NCBI GenBank assembly: GCA_910579595.1
Contig: CAJTVM010000035.1
Location: 1 to 26,240 of the forward strand
Length of the DNA: 26,240 nt
Direction: 5' to 3'
DNA from: an uncultured Oscillospiraceae bacterium
Lineage (GTDB): Bacteria > Bacillota > Clostridia > Oscillospirales > Oscillospiraceae
Part shown: one piece after another, positions 5,767-13,802 of the stretch
Layout of the letters: the number at the start of each line of letters is the position of its first letter
How positions within the stretch are numbered: the first letter of the stretch is position 1
Translations under genes and position numbers: made by a program
The notes under the pieces: model-generated
Seen by the model: the letters and a program-made list of their open reading frames with translations, nothing else
Databases searched by the model: none
Told to the model about the DNA's origin: nothing

Positions 5767-7271
5767 CAGATCATCGCCTCCACTATTTTTTCTTCGGCAA
5801 AGCCATCGCTCCGGCTCAAAATGTCTGAAACGGCGCCGTCTTTCATGATGACCAGACGGTCAGACATTCCGATCACCTCGTTCAGCTCGTCAGAAATGAG
5901 CAGGATCGCCCGGTTGCGTTTTTTCGCCTCGTCCTCCAGCAGATTGTAGATGTACGCCTTGACGCCTACATCCACCCCGCGGGTGGGGCAGTCCAGGATA
6001 ATAAAATCCAATCCTCGGGCCAGCCACCGGCTGAGGTTTACCTTCTGCTTATTGCCGCCAGACATACTGTTCACCGGTGCGTCCACGCTAACGCATTTGA
6101 TCTCGAAATCCTTTTTGGCGTTCTCCGCCAACGCCCGTTTACGCTTCTGGTTGATGAACCCCAGCGGGCCCGCGATATTACAAAAGGAGGGGATCTGGAT
6201 GTTCAGCGCGATAGTCGCCTGGAGCATCAACCCTTCGGAATCCCGATCCTTGGACAGATAGGCCCCGCCGTGACGGGTGATGTCACGAGGATGCCGTACC
6301 ACGCAATTGCCGCCCGGAGTGTGAATCGTGACGCTGCCGGCGTGGACTTTTTCCTTCATAAACAGCGCCCGCCCAAGGTCGTGGATGCCGCCGTCGGACA
6401 GGCCGCACACACCCAGAATTTCCCCCTTGTGCAAATCAAAGGTGACATCATGAATTCGGTGGGTACTCAGGCCGTCAACGGACAGGATCACCTCGTCACT
6501 GTGGCTCTCCGTCTGATCCAGGCGGAAGTAGTGCTCGCTGGTCTCCCGACCGATCATCATCCGCTTGAGCCCATCCAGGTCATATTCCGCCTTTGGAAGG
6601 GTAGTAATCACTTCGCCGTCGCGCAGGACAGTGATCGTGTCACAGAGCTCCAGAGTCTCCTCCAGATCATGGGAGATCATGATGATGGAGTGCCCCTTGG
6701 CGGTGAAGTCCTTCATAATCTGGTAGAGGATTTTCCGATTGTCATGGGACAGCGCCTGGGTGATCTCGTCCAGCACCAGGATGTCGGGCTCAATAGACAG
6801 CGCCTTGGTCAACTCCAACAGCTTGCGCTGCTCAATGGACAGATCCTGGGTGAGCACGTCCAAGGGGACACGGAAGCCGTACTTGTCCAGTTCAGCGGCG
6901 GCGGCGTTGTTGATAGCCCGGATATTCAGGATACCACCTTTGGTAAAGCGTTCGGTGTGCCCCATAAACATATTGATGGAGCCGGGAAGGGTGCCCAGTA
7001 CGCCCAGCTCCTGCACCACCATGGACACCTTGCGCCGGTTGGCTTCCAGAGGGCTGGCGGGGGCGAACTCCTCTCCGTTAAGGTACATCTTCCCATCAGT
7101 CGGCTGCTGGATCCCACAGATCTGGGAGGTCAGGGTGGACTTGCCTGAACCGTTTTCACCGACCAGGCCGCGGATTTCGCCCCGGTCCAGGGTGAAGTCG
7201 ATATTCCGGTTGGCGTGGGTGACGCCAAACCATTTGTTCAGCTTCTCAATTTTCAGGATAGGCTCCGACAT
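5766..7271 (-). CDS. Sugar ABC transporter ATP-binding protein (RbsA/MglA type, two ATPase domains)
   Basis: This encodes 501 residues, the usual length of CUT2 double ATPases. Domain 1 has Walker A GENGSGKST (residues about 38-46), signature LSIEQRKLLEL and Walker B ILVLDEITQAL. Domain 2 has the LSGGNKQKVNLSRWL signature, but its Walker A position is degenerate (GVCGLSDGGIHDLG, no GKS/T) and its Walker B reads FIILDCPTRGVDVG, with Cys where most relatives have the catalytic Glu. So probably only the first site hydrolyses ATP well. The ATG at 7271 is preferred over an upstream start because it follows GGGGGTGTCC and overlaps the stop of the upstream permease (TAATG). It energises import together with the two permeases. 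Confidence 0.93.
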   Translation of the reverse strand: MSEPILKIEKLNKWFGVTHANRNIDFTLDRGEIRGLVGENGSGKSTLTSQICGIQQPTDGKMYLNGEEFAPASPLEANRRKVSMVVQELGVLGTLPGSINMFMGHTERFTKGGILNIRAINNAAAAELDKYGFRVPLDVLTQDLSIEQRKLLELTKALSIEPDILVLDEITQALSHDNRKILYQIMKDFTAKGHSIIMISHDLEETLELCDTITVLRDGEVITTLPKAEYDLDGLKRMMIGRETSEHYFRLDQTESHSDEVILSVDGLSTHRIHDVTFDLHKGEILGVCGLSDGGIHDLGRALFMKEKVHAGSVTIHTPGGNCVVRHPRDITRHGGAYLSKDRDSEGLMLQATIALNIQIPSFCNIAGPLGFINQKRKRALAENAKKDFEIKCVSVDAPVNSMSGGNKQKVNLSRWLARGLDFIILDCPTRGVDVGVKAYIYNLLEDEAKKRNRAILLISDELNEVIGMSDRLVIMKDGAVSDILSRSDGFAEEKIVEAMI

Positions 7272-8263
7272 TATTTGGACACCCCCTTGAAGTTGAGCTT
7301 GGAGATGATACCGCACCCAATAACAATCAGGCCCAGGACGATGTCCTGCCCGGTGCCAGAGGGTACACCCAACAAGGTCAGGCAGTTGAACAGTCCAGCA
7401 ATCAACAGGGAGCCCAACAGAACACCGGCAGGGACGCCGATTACGGACTCAAAGGAAGCGGCCAGCAGGAACACAGCCAGGGATTTGAAGATCTGGGAAA
7501 CAGAGTTCATGCCGGTCACTGCGGTCAGGTGACCGTTAAAGCTGATGTAGCACATGGCAGCGGCCCCGATGAACAGCCCGCCGATGATAGTGCCGATGAT
7601 CAAGGAACGGTCCTTTTTGACGCCCATGGCAGAAGCCACATCCGGGTTGCAACCCAGAGCCCGGATATTGATGCCAATGGTGGTTCGGTTATACAGAAAA
7701 TAGCACACCACAAAGCCAATCAGCCACACGATGATCATGCCGGGGATGCGGCCCAATTCCCGGCAGCTTTCCAGCCTGAGGACGGCGGTGCCCTGGCTTT
7801 CCGCCATCCAGGAGGAATAAATCCCCATGATAGCCTCGTACACCAGTGTCATGCCAAGCCCGGCGATCCAAGAGGGGATGCGCAGTTTCAGCCCAAGGGT
7901 AACGGTAATCAGCTCACACAGGGCCGCGCACAGCAGGCAGCCCAGGATCAGGCCGGGGTAACCCAGCCCCAGTTTCGCGCACAAATAGGCACCCACATTG
8001 CCCGACAGGATTACGGTAGCGCCGATGGACAGATCCACAAGACCGCCGGTAAAAATAAACACCATGCCGAATGCGGCAAGCCCGGGATAAACCGCATGGG
8101 AAATGGTTGACATCACATTTGCTCTGGTAAAGAAACGGCCTCTGGTCAGAACGTTTGCCAGAATGAACAGCAAAATGTAACACACATAGAATATTGCCAT
8201 ATTCCGCAGCTTTTTATTGCGCGCCGCATTTATTGCGGTTGCCGCGGTGGTAGTCTCGGCCAT
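7271..8263 (-). CDS. Sugar ABC transporter permease (CUT2, RbsC-like), first permease
   Basis: This encodes 330 residues with a charged N-terminus (NAARNKKLRN) and many membrane helices (e.g. MAIFYVCYILLFILANVL and LAAFGMVFIFTGGLVDLS). The GGLVDLSIGATVILSGN segment is the family motif of BPD_transp_2 permeases. The start at 8263 (MAETTT) is chosen because AGAGGTGA lies seven bases before it; a longer upstream frame crosses a low-complexity CCGC region and an mRNA hairpin. Its stop overlaps the ATPase start by one base. It is the partner of the permease at 4795-5766. Confidence 0.9.
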   Translation of the reverse strand: MAETTTAATAINAARNKKLRNMAIFYVCYILLFILANVLTRGRFFTRANVMSTISHAVYPGLAAFGMVFIFTGGLVDLSIGATVILSGNVGAYLCAKLGLGYPGLILGCLLCAALCELITVTLGLKLRIPSWIAGLGMTLVYEAIMGIYSSWMAESQGTAVLRLESCRELGRIPGMIIVWLIGFVVCYFLYNRTTIGINIRALGCNPDVASAMGVKKDRSLIIGTIIGGLFIGAAAMCYISFNGHLTAVTGMNSVSQIFKSLAVFLLAASFESVIGVPAGVLLGSLLIAGLFNCLTLLGVPSGTGQDIVLGLIVIGCGIISKLNFKGVSK

Positions 8264-8300
8264 CAGGAATTCACCTCTCCTTATCTTTTCTATTACACAC

Positions 8301-8334
8301 GGGGGGCGCCGCAGCGGACGCCGCAACACCCCCC
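8301..8334 (-). promoter_or_regulatory. Stable intercistronic RNA hairpin between binding-protein and permease genes
   Basis: In minus-strand RNA, positions 8334-8323 pair with 8312-8301 over 12 consecutive pairs, six G-C then a mix with three G-U wobbles, around a 10-base loop. The wobbles would be C-A mismatches in plus-strand RNA, so the structure fits only the operon's sense transcript. No U tract follows, so it is probably not a terminator. A stem here could protect the upstream binding-protein message and raise its level over the permeases, as in other importer operons (inference). Confidence 0.55.
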
Positions 8335-8357
8335 GCTCAGGATGGGATACAATTAGT

Positions 8358-9581
8358 TTACTCGACGGTCAGACCAGCTGCCTGCATTTCTTCCGCGCTG
8401 ATAATGCCCTGCTCGTACTTGGCCCGCAGGCGGCTCTCCAGGCTGTCAAACTTGAGGACGACATCGTTGACAAACTGATCAAGGGTCAAGCCCATCATAG
8501 CCTGGCTCTCCTCGGCGGAGTAGATGCAATCCCCTGCGACGTACTTGGCGAACAGATCCTGCTGCTCCACAGGGATGCTGAACGCGGGTACCACGTCAAT
8601 GTAGGGGGCGCTGCCATCAGGATCGGTGATGGGGGTTCCGTTCAGGTAGTTGCACATGAGGACGGACGCGTAGGAACCGCACACCAGGAAGTCGCCAATC
8701 AGGAAGGATACGGTGTCGCTCTCCTTCATGGAGGCCAGGATGCTCTCATCAAAGTCGGCGGTGACGATCTTCATGCGGGTGTCGTTGTATTTCTTCAGGG
8801 CCTCCAGGCCGGCGGTACCGAAGGTGGAGGCGCCGGTGGCCATGATGAAGTCGGCGTCGGTGTGGGCCAAGTACATATCCTCGGCCTGGGTCACGGCCTG
8901 GTTGGAGTCATCGGTGTGCTGAGTGCCTAGAATCTTGCCGCCGCCGGCCTCAAAGACCTCAGTAAAGCCGTCGATACGGGGTGTGCCGGAAGCATCGCCC
9001 ACACCGGAGGCCAGAATAAAGCAGCTCTTGTAGCCCTGATCCAGGGCGAATTGGCCCATCTGCACACCATAAGAATGGTTGTCGGGGGTCACGCCGCCCA
9101 CATAGGTCTTGAAACTCTCCAGCTGCTCAGTGATGGATTTGTCGGTGGGTACCTTATCGGACAGGCAGAAGGGAACGCCCGCATTTTCACACAGCTGGGC
9201 CACCTTGAGGTAGAGGGAATCGTTAGGCATCCACAGCACCAGGCCGTCCACTCCGGCGGAGATCATGTTCTCCACATCGGTAACCAACTGATCCAGAGAG
9301 CCATTATCGCATACGCCCATAGCCTCGTACCCGCAGGCCTCAATGACTCGCTTGGTGTTGTTGGCGAGGGTGTCCAGCGCATAGTCGCCGGCGGCGAAGT
9401 AGTTGTAGCCAATGACGCCCTTTTTGTCGCCGGAGTTGCCGCTCTCGTTGGGCTGGGCATCCGCACTCTGGGCGGGGTCAGCGTTGCCCGCGTCAGAGGG
9501 CTTGCCCTCCGAGGAGCTTCCGCAGGCAAACAGGGACAGGGCCATGGACATGGCCAGCACAAGAGCAAGTACTTTTTTCAT
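8358..9581 (-). CDS. Sugar-type ABC transporter substrate-binding lipoprotein
   Basis: This encodes 407 residues. The N-terminus MKKVLALVLAMSMALSLFAC is a lipoprotein signal with a lipobox ending at Cys20, followed by a Ser/Asp/Pro-rich linker (residues about 21-53). The mature part has the periplasmic-binding-protein fold of the ribose/galactose group, with LVTDVENMISAGVDGLVLW, CFILASGVGDASG and DADFIMATGASTFGTAG segments. It captures substrate at the membrane surface for the two permeases downstream. The ATG at 9581 follows GGAAGG. It is the first gene of the operon and transcribed divergently from the RpiR regulator, which probably controls it. Neighbouring catabolic genes suggest a glycoside, a released sugar derivative or a polyol as ligand, but binding residues cannot be judged by eye. 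Confidence 0.9.
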   Translation of the reverse strand: MKKVLALVLAMSMALSLFACGSSSEGKPSDAGNADPAQSADAQPNESGNSGDKKGVIGYNYFAAGDYALDTLANNTKRVIEACGYEAMGVCDNGSLDQLVTDVENMISAGVDGLVLWMPNDSLYLKVAQLCENAGVPFCLSDKVPTDKSITEQLESFKTYVGGVTPDNHSYGVQMGQFALDQGYKSCFILASGVGDASGTPRIDGFTEVFEAGGGKILGTQHTDDSNQAVTQAEDMYLAHTDADFIMATGASTFGTAGLEALKKYNDTRMKIVTADFDESILASMKESDTVSFLIGDFLVCGSYASVLMCNYLNGTPITDPDGSAPYIDVVPAFSIPVEQQDLFAKYVAGDCIYSAEESQAMMGLTLDQFVNDVVLKFDSLESRLRAKYEQGIISAEEMQAAGLTVE

Positions 9582-9613
9582 TTGACTTTTCCTTCCTTTC
9601 TTTTTTATAAAAA

Positions 9614-9635
9614 CAAGCAGATCATTTTTTGCTTG
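9614..9635. promoter_or_regulatory. Inverted repeat in the importer/regulator intergenic region
   Basis: CAAGCA (9614-9619) and TGCTTG (9630-9635) form a 6-bp inverted repeat with a 10-base spacer, between the start of the binding-protein gene and the divergent RpiR gene. Right beside it is TTCTATTT (9637-9644), which recurs twice, in both orientations, upstream of the catabolic operon. It is a candidate operator; both motifs are short and could be chance. Confidence 0.3.
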
Positions 9636-9712
9636 CTTCTATTTGGTTAAGATGGTATATTTAGCGTAATGAACACGCCTCACCTGTCCAGTGTGCACGA
9701 AGGAGGATCAAT

Positions 9713-10492
9713 ATGACCGCTGTTGAAAACTTACTGGTAAACTATAACTTCAGTTTTGACAGGGACAGTACCTTCCATTCCATCACCCGCATTATCCTGC
9801 AAAATATGCACCATGTCAGCAGGATGAGTATTAATGAGCTGGCGGAGTTTTGCTTTACCTCTCCGTCCACTATCAGCAGGATCGTGAAAAACCTGGGGTA
9901 TAAGAATTATTCCACGTTCCAGTCCAGCCTGACTCGATGCCTGGGGGAATATCGGTTCCACAACGTCATTGTATCCTCCCCATCCTATTTTGGTCTGGAG
10001 GATCAGATTAACCACTTGTTTAGCAGCGAACTGGATCTGATCAGCCAGGTGAAGCAGGGTCTGGATATTGACCTCGTGCGGGATCTGGCCACCTGTCTGA
10101 AGGGATCAAACCACGTTGCCATATTTCCCTATGTGGCTATTCTGATGGAACTGTCCCTTCAGAGCGATTTAATGTACAGTGGCATCTGCTGTGACGTGAT
10201 TTTAGATCAGACTGGCCAACTGTCATACGCAAAAAAGCTACCCAATAATACTTCATCCATCATCATTGCGCCAGATGGCCCTGCTGGGGTGTCCCATTTC
10301 GCGGCTTTGCTGGATGCGGCGGCCCGGAACGGAAACAAAACCTGCGTGATAACCTCCTCGACATCCGCTCGGGAATTGCGGAAAGCAGACTATCTATTTT
10401 CTTTCGAGGGCAAGCAATCCATCTGTGACCAGTTCGCTACTCAAGCGATCGTCGGAGCCATCACTCTGGCCTATCGGGAGCTGATTTTCTGA
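9713..10492 (+). CDS. RpiR-family transcriptional regulator (HTH + SIS domain)
   Basis: This encodes 259 residues. The N-terminal helix-turn-helix (about residues 39-72, MSINELAEFCFTSPSTISR followed by IVKNLGYKNYSTF) is the RpiR/HTH_6 signature. The C-terminal half (about 110-245) is a SIS sugar-phosphate-binding domain with SIIIAPDGPAG, NKTCVITSSTSA and KADYLFSF. Such proteins sense phosphosugars or related catabolites and repress or activate adjacent operons. AGGAGG sits seven bases before the ATG. It is divergent from the importer operon and next to the catabolic operon, so it is the likely local regulator of both. The ligand is unknown. Confidence 0.9.
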   Translation: MTAVENLLVNYNFSFDRDSTFHSITRIILQNMHHVSRMSINELAEFCFTSPSTISRIVKNLGYKNYSTFQSSLTRCLGEYRFHNVIVSSPSYFGLEDQINHLFSSELDLISQVKQGLDIDLVRDLATCLKGSNHVAIFPYVAILMELSLQSDLMYSGICCDVILDQTGQLSYAKKLPNNTSSIIIAPDGPAGVSHFAALLDAAARNGNKTCVITSSTSARELRKADYLFSFEGKQSICDQFATQAIVGAITLAYRELIF

Positions 10493-10759
10493 ACTGGTTT
10501 TGTCTATATTGCTATTTTAATTGAACTGTGTTGTATATTCAAGTTCAGAAGCCGCCATTCAGTTTCATAAGAGGCGGCGCATCCGCCAAAAATTAAATGC
10601 TGCACAATATTTTGTGAGAAGTAGTGGATTTTTATGTAATTACCCACAGAAAAGGTTGCCGACATATTGTGGAAATCGCCAAAAATCATTGAGCAAACAG
10701 GGTCAGTCCTGTGTGTTTGTTTGATCTGCTGGTATTTTCTCTTGAGATCTCTGAAGGAC
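10493..10759. other. AT-rich intergenic region without a convincing gene
   Basis: The sequence between the RpiR gene and the MFS remnant is AT-rich and holds only weak open frames with no recognisable product. GCCGCC (10551-10556) and GGCGGC (10573-10578) can form a hairpin with a 16-base loop, but no T tract follows on either side, so it is not a confident terminator. Confidence 0.5.
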
Positions 10760-11199
10760 ACAGGACGCCGCCGATACAGACGAATGCGGTGTTCCAGCCC
10801 ATCAAGACGCCCCGCTCGTCTCCCGTGCAGTAGTCACAGATGATGGCATAGGACAGGGTGAGGTTGATCCCCACACCCAGGCCGATGACGGCGCTGCACA
10901 CCAGCAGGGCCGTCAGGCTGGCGGAGCACACAGTACCCGCCAGCCCGCCCAACATTTGTCATGGCCCGCCCCAACATCAAAAGGCTCTTTTTGCTGAAAC
11001 GGCCTGCCAGCCGTTCTGCAGCCAAAGAGGCCACAGTGATCATGATGCAGGGCAAGGTAAAAATGAGCTGAACCAAGGATAATTACGCTTTCGGGAATGC
11101 ATGGGCAATCTGTACGATAACGGCGGCCAGGCAGAAAAAGCTCTGATTAGCCATGCAGGGGGCCAGTACGCCAATTTTGCAATACAGTGACGAACCCAT
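10760..11199 (-). pseudogene. Decayed MFS transporter, N-terminal part
   Basis: From ATG 11199 (GGGAGGG five bases upstream) the frame reads MGSSLYCKIG and AVIVQIAHAFPKA, then hits an in-frame TAA at 11083-11085. The same frame then continues LVQLIFTLPCIMITVASLAA, ERLAGRFSKKSLLMLG, the loop typical of MFS helices 2-3. Near 10960 the frame shifts; the homologous sequence resumes as MLGGLAGTVCSASLTALL, LGVGINLTLSYAI and GDERGVLMGWNTAFV. Homology ends at about 10760 after IGGVL. So about 140 of the usual near-400 residues remain, with one nonsense codon, one frameshift and a 3' truncation. It lies just after the dehydrogenase gene and was probably once the last gene of the catabolic operon. Confidence 0.8.
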
Positions 11200-11210
11200 C
11201 ATATCCCTCC

Positions 11211-11233
11211 CACCGCCCCAGGGGCGGTGTTTT
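11211..11233 (+). terminator. Perfect GC palindrome with T tract on the plus strand
   Basis: CACCGCCCC and GGGGCGGTG flank a single A (11211-11229), followed by TTTT on the plus strand. It sits between the dehydrogenase stop (11232-11234, minus) and the dead MFS gene. The U tract fits a plus-strand transcript, for example readthrough from the RpiR gene. In minus-strand RNA the hairpin forms too but has no U tract after it. Confidence 0.45.
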
Positions 11234-12344
11234 ATTTGCTGAGGACAATCTCCCTGCCGGTGGCGGCAGACTGGTAGATGGCCTCCAGGATCTGGGTAAC
11301 AGCGAATGCCTGCTCGGGCTTCACCAAGGGCTGGGTACCGTTCTCAATGGCTTCCAGCCACTGTTTCGCCTCTAAGTAGCCCGGTTCCTCGCCTAGGCCA
11401 CCTTCAAAGTAAGCCACGTTGCCCGGCGGGCAGATCTCCTCGTCAGTGAGTAGGCCGTTATGGCCCCGGTTGATGATCAGCTTATCCTGAGGATAGCTCA
11501 TGCCGGAATACACCTCCGCGCCGGCCTTGGTGCCGCACAGGGTGGTGGAGGCCTCTCGGGAATCCCGCATATTGATAGCCCAGGCGGCCTCCAGATGGAT
11601 GGCCGCGCCGTTCTCAAACTTGATCATGCCGAAGGCGGAGTCCTCCACCTCATAGGTTTCGGGATCCCAGGGGCCGAACATATTGCCCTCTGCGGCTTGG
11701 GCCAGGTGCCCCAGCTTGTAGAACACTGAGCCGGTGACGGACACAGGTTTATAGTTATCCATGCACCACAGGGTCAGGTCCAGGGCGTGGGTGCCAATGT
11801 CGATCAGCGGCCCGCCTCCTTGGAGGGCCTTGTTGGGAAACACGCCCCAGGTGGGGACGGCGCGGCGGCGGATGGCATGAGCCTTGGCAAAGTAGATCTC
11901 GCCCAGTTCGCCCTGCTCACAGCTCTGGTGAAGCATCTGCATCTCGGGGCGGAACCGGTTCTGATAGCCGATGGTAAACTGCTTGCCACTCTTTTTCCAG
12001 GCGTCCAGCATCATCTTTGCATCGGTGGAGGTGTGGGCCATGGGCTTCTCGCACAGCACGTGCTTGCCCGCCTCGAAAGCCGCCACGGTGATGGGGCAGT
12101 GGGCCACGTTGGGGGTGAGTACATGAACCACGTCGATGTCCTTGTCCGCCAGCAGCTCCTGATAGTTGGTGTACACCTTGGCGCCGGAGGCACCGAACTC
12201 CTTGGCGGCCTTCTCCGCCCGCTCGGGAATGACGTCACAGAACGCGGCCATCTCGCATTTGCTGTCCAACCGTTTTAGGGCGGGCATATGCTTGTTGTTG
12301 GCGATACCGCCGCAGCCGATAATACCAATTTTCAATTTTTTCAT
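11232..12344 (-). CDS. Gfo/Idh/MocA-family oxidoreductase (first of three)
   Basis: This encodes 370 residues. The N-terminal Rossmann domain has GIIGCGGIA (residues 7-15) for NAD(P). LCEKPMAH carries the catalytic-lysine motif EKP (99-101). LIDIGTHALDL (180-190) carries the D-x-x-x-H pair of the family active site. The C-terminal alpha/beta domain runs to ISLSK-like end residues (EIVLSK). The family oxidises or reduces sugar and inositol hydroxyls with NAD(P). It is the last intact gene of the minus operon, 16 bases after the TIM-barrel gene. In C-glycoside pathways a member of this family (DgpA) oxidises the 3-hydroxyl of the C-linked sugar, so that role is possible here; regeneration of a 3-oxo-sugar product is the alternative. 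Confidence 0.92.
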   Translation of the reverse strand: MKKLKIGIIGCGGIANNKHMPALKRLDSKCEMAAFCDVIPERAEKAAKEFGASGAKVYTNYQELLADKDIDVVHVLTPNVAHCPITVAAFEAGKHVLCEKPMAHTSTDAKMMLDAWKKSGKQFTIGYQNRFRPEMQMLHQSCEQGELGEIYFAKAHAIRRRAVPTWGVFPNKALQGGGPLIDIGTHALDLTLWCMDNYKPVSVTGSVFYKLGHLAQAAEGNMFGPWDPETYEVEDSAFGMIKFENGAAIHLEAAWAINMRDSREASTTLCGTKAGAEVYSGMSYPQDKLIINRGHNGLLTDEEICPPGNVAYFEGGLGEEPGYLEAKQWLEAIENGTQPLVKPEQAFAVTQILEAIYQSAATGREIVLSK

Positions 12345-12360
12345 AGGGGATCCCTCGCTT

Positions 12361-13332
12361 TCAAAGATTATCCAGGATTGCCTGGTTCATTGCCACATAA
12401 TGCCGTAATTGCGCTACGCAATCCACATCGCTGTAGAAATGGTGCCCCTCAAATTCGGATGCAATATAGCCCTTGTAGCCGTATTTCACAAATTCGGAGA
12501 TAATCTCCTCATATGGAATACAAGGGTCATGGGCATCGTTATCCAAGTAGTAGAATTTACCGTGAATGTAAAATACGCAGTCAATCAGTTCTCGGAACTG
12601 TTCAATGCGGGCCGGGTGGTTAAATTTGCCGAACATTTCCTCAGCCACTGCTTTCTCCACCATACTGAAATCCCCAGCATTCACCCGATCCATATCGCCG
12701 CCTTCGGCGTGGATCTTGACGATCTCATTCAGCTTTTCCGGACGGCAACCCTCGTCCCTGGCCTGGCGCAGGTACAGCTCATGCGGCATAGCTTGGAAAA
12801 TGGAGAAGTCAGGCACAAAACCCAGATAACCCTTGCCCTCGTTCTTCATGATTTCAAAATATTCCTTCCAGACAGGCACGTCCGGATGGTGAGGCCAGTG
12901 CATCTCAATCGTGAGTTTCACGCCCAGGTCCTTGCAGTAGGGGATCATTTTCCGGAAAATGGCGGGGGAAATGGCATGCTGGGTGCGAACCATGGGGAAG
13001 CCCGCTTTCTTGGCATAAATCAGGTCGTTCAGTGTACACTGGATAATCTCCGCTTCGGTCATGTCCCGGTCGGAACGCACACCCATGTCGATGTAAGCGG
13101 ACCAGCATACCGGCTCCAGCTCATACTTGGCCAGAAGCCCCCGGAAGGTATACAGCCATTCGTCGGAGGGGCAGGGGTAGTCGGGCACCATCTGGGCAGC
13201 CACGATTTCCACGCCCTTATAGCCCATGTCGTGTACCGTTTTCAGGCAGCCTTCCAAGTCCAGTTCCTCATGAATGAACTGGGTGGACAGGCTGTAAAGG
13301 GATACGCCGATTTTAATGTCATGCTTGTTCAT
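12361..13332 (-). CDS. Sugar isomerase-like TIM barrel; probable C-glycoside deglycosidase alpha subunit
   Basis: This encodes 323 residues of the AP-endonuclease-2/xylose-isomerase-like barrel. Candidate metal ligands, by strand-end position, are E143 (TIEMHWPHH), D175 (FVPDFS), H208 or H257 (IVKIHAEGG, FYIHGKFY) and E293 (ASEFEGHH), with H145 next to the first ligand as a possible base. C-glycoside deglycosidase alpha subunits (DgpC, DfgA, CarC) are barrels of this size that bind Mn and cleave 3-oxo-C-glycosides by base-catalysed elimination. They work only with a small DUF6379-type beta subunit. Such a beta subunit gene lies 17 bases upstream here, which is the main reason for this call. 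GGAGGGG precedes the ATG. An ordinary sugar epimerase is the alternative. Confidence 0.75.
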   Translation of the reverse strand: MNKHDIKIGVSLYSLSTQFIHEELDLEGCLKTVHDMGYKGVEIVAAQMVPDYPCPSDEWLYTFRGLLAKYELEPVCWSAYIDMGVRSDRDMTEAEIIQCTLNDLIYAKKAGFPMVRTQHAISPAIFRKMIPYCKDLGVKLTIEMHWPHHPDVPVWKEYFEIMKNEGKGYLGFVPDFSIFQAMPHELYLRQARDEGCRPEKLNEIVKIHAEGGDMDRVNAGDFSMVEKAVAEEMFGKFNHPARIEQFRELIDCVFYIHGKFYYLDNDAHDPCIPYEEIISEFVKYGYKGYIASEFEGHHFYSDVDCVAQLRHYVAMNQAILDNL

Positions 13333-13349
13333 CGTTTTTTCCCCTCCAA

Positions 13350-13766
13350 TCAGTTTGCCGTCAGCGTCTTGGTGCGGTCGCTGTCCAGCGTGAGGTACTG
13401 CCCGAAATACCCGGTGTAGGGTACCCGGTGTTTCATGTATACCCGCACCTGATGCTCACCAGCGGGGATGCCGCCCAGGCGGATGATCCGGATCACAGCG
13501 GGACGATTGACATACCAGTATTCCCGGTTCAGATCGGGAAGCTCCTCTAAAGTGAATTCCTTGCCGTTGAGCCGGAAATAAACCGAGGTGGGCTCCAGCT
13601 GTTCCCCATCCACAAAGAAGTCCAGTGCCTCAATGCAGCTCAACCAGCACCCCCGGTAAGAGGGGTATTTGATTTCAAACGTATAGCCGGTAACTGCACC
13701 GTTTACCACCTCGTTTCGAATGGGCTTGTCACAGATCAAAATTTCGTTGTAGGCCACAAAATCCAT
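13350..13766 (-). CDS. DUF6379-type C-glycoside deglycosidase beta subunit
   Basis: This encodes 138 residues. The pattern is IRNEVVNGAVTGYTFEIKYP, YRGCWLSCIEALDFFVDGE, a central FTLEELPDLNREYW, then GGIPAGEHQVRVYMKHRVPY. This matches the small all-beta subunit of C-glycoside deglycosidases (CGDB/DUF6379: DgpB, DfgB, CarB), about 130-145 residues, in which a GxRN start, YYRG-x-x-LS, VDGE and GGL-x-x-GEH-x-V are conserved. The beta subunit completes the active site and oligomer of the TIM-barrel alpha subunit, encoded next. AAAGGATT lies just before the ATG. DUF6379 proteins also occur beside other TIM barrels, so the exact substrate is open. Confidence 0.82.
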   Translation of the reverse strand: MDFVAYNEILICDKPIRNEVVNGAVTGYTFEIKYPSYRGCWLSCIEALDFFVDGEQLEPTSVYFRLNGKEFTLEELPDLNREYWYVNRPAVIRIIRLGGIPAGEHQVRVYMKHRVPYTGYFGQYLTLDSDRTKTLTAN

Positions 13767-13802
13767 AATCCTTTCGCTCCTATGTCATAATTTTAATTGG
13801 TG

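Noticed and set aside
6270..7148. Plus-strand open frame of 292 codons inside the ABC ATPase gene
   Set aside because: It is antisense to a clear double-ATPase protein and has no recognisable motif.
9582..9712. A defined -35/-10 promoter for the importer operon
   Set aside because: AT-rich candidates exist on both strands, but none combines good boxes with 16-18 base spacing, so no specific call is made.
10504..10761. Minus-strand open frame of 85 codons between the regulator and the MFS remnant
   Set aside because: Composition is non-coding-like, there is no ribosome site, and it overlaps the decayed end of the MFS gene.
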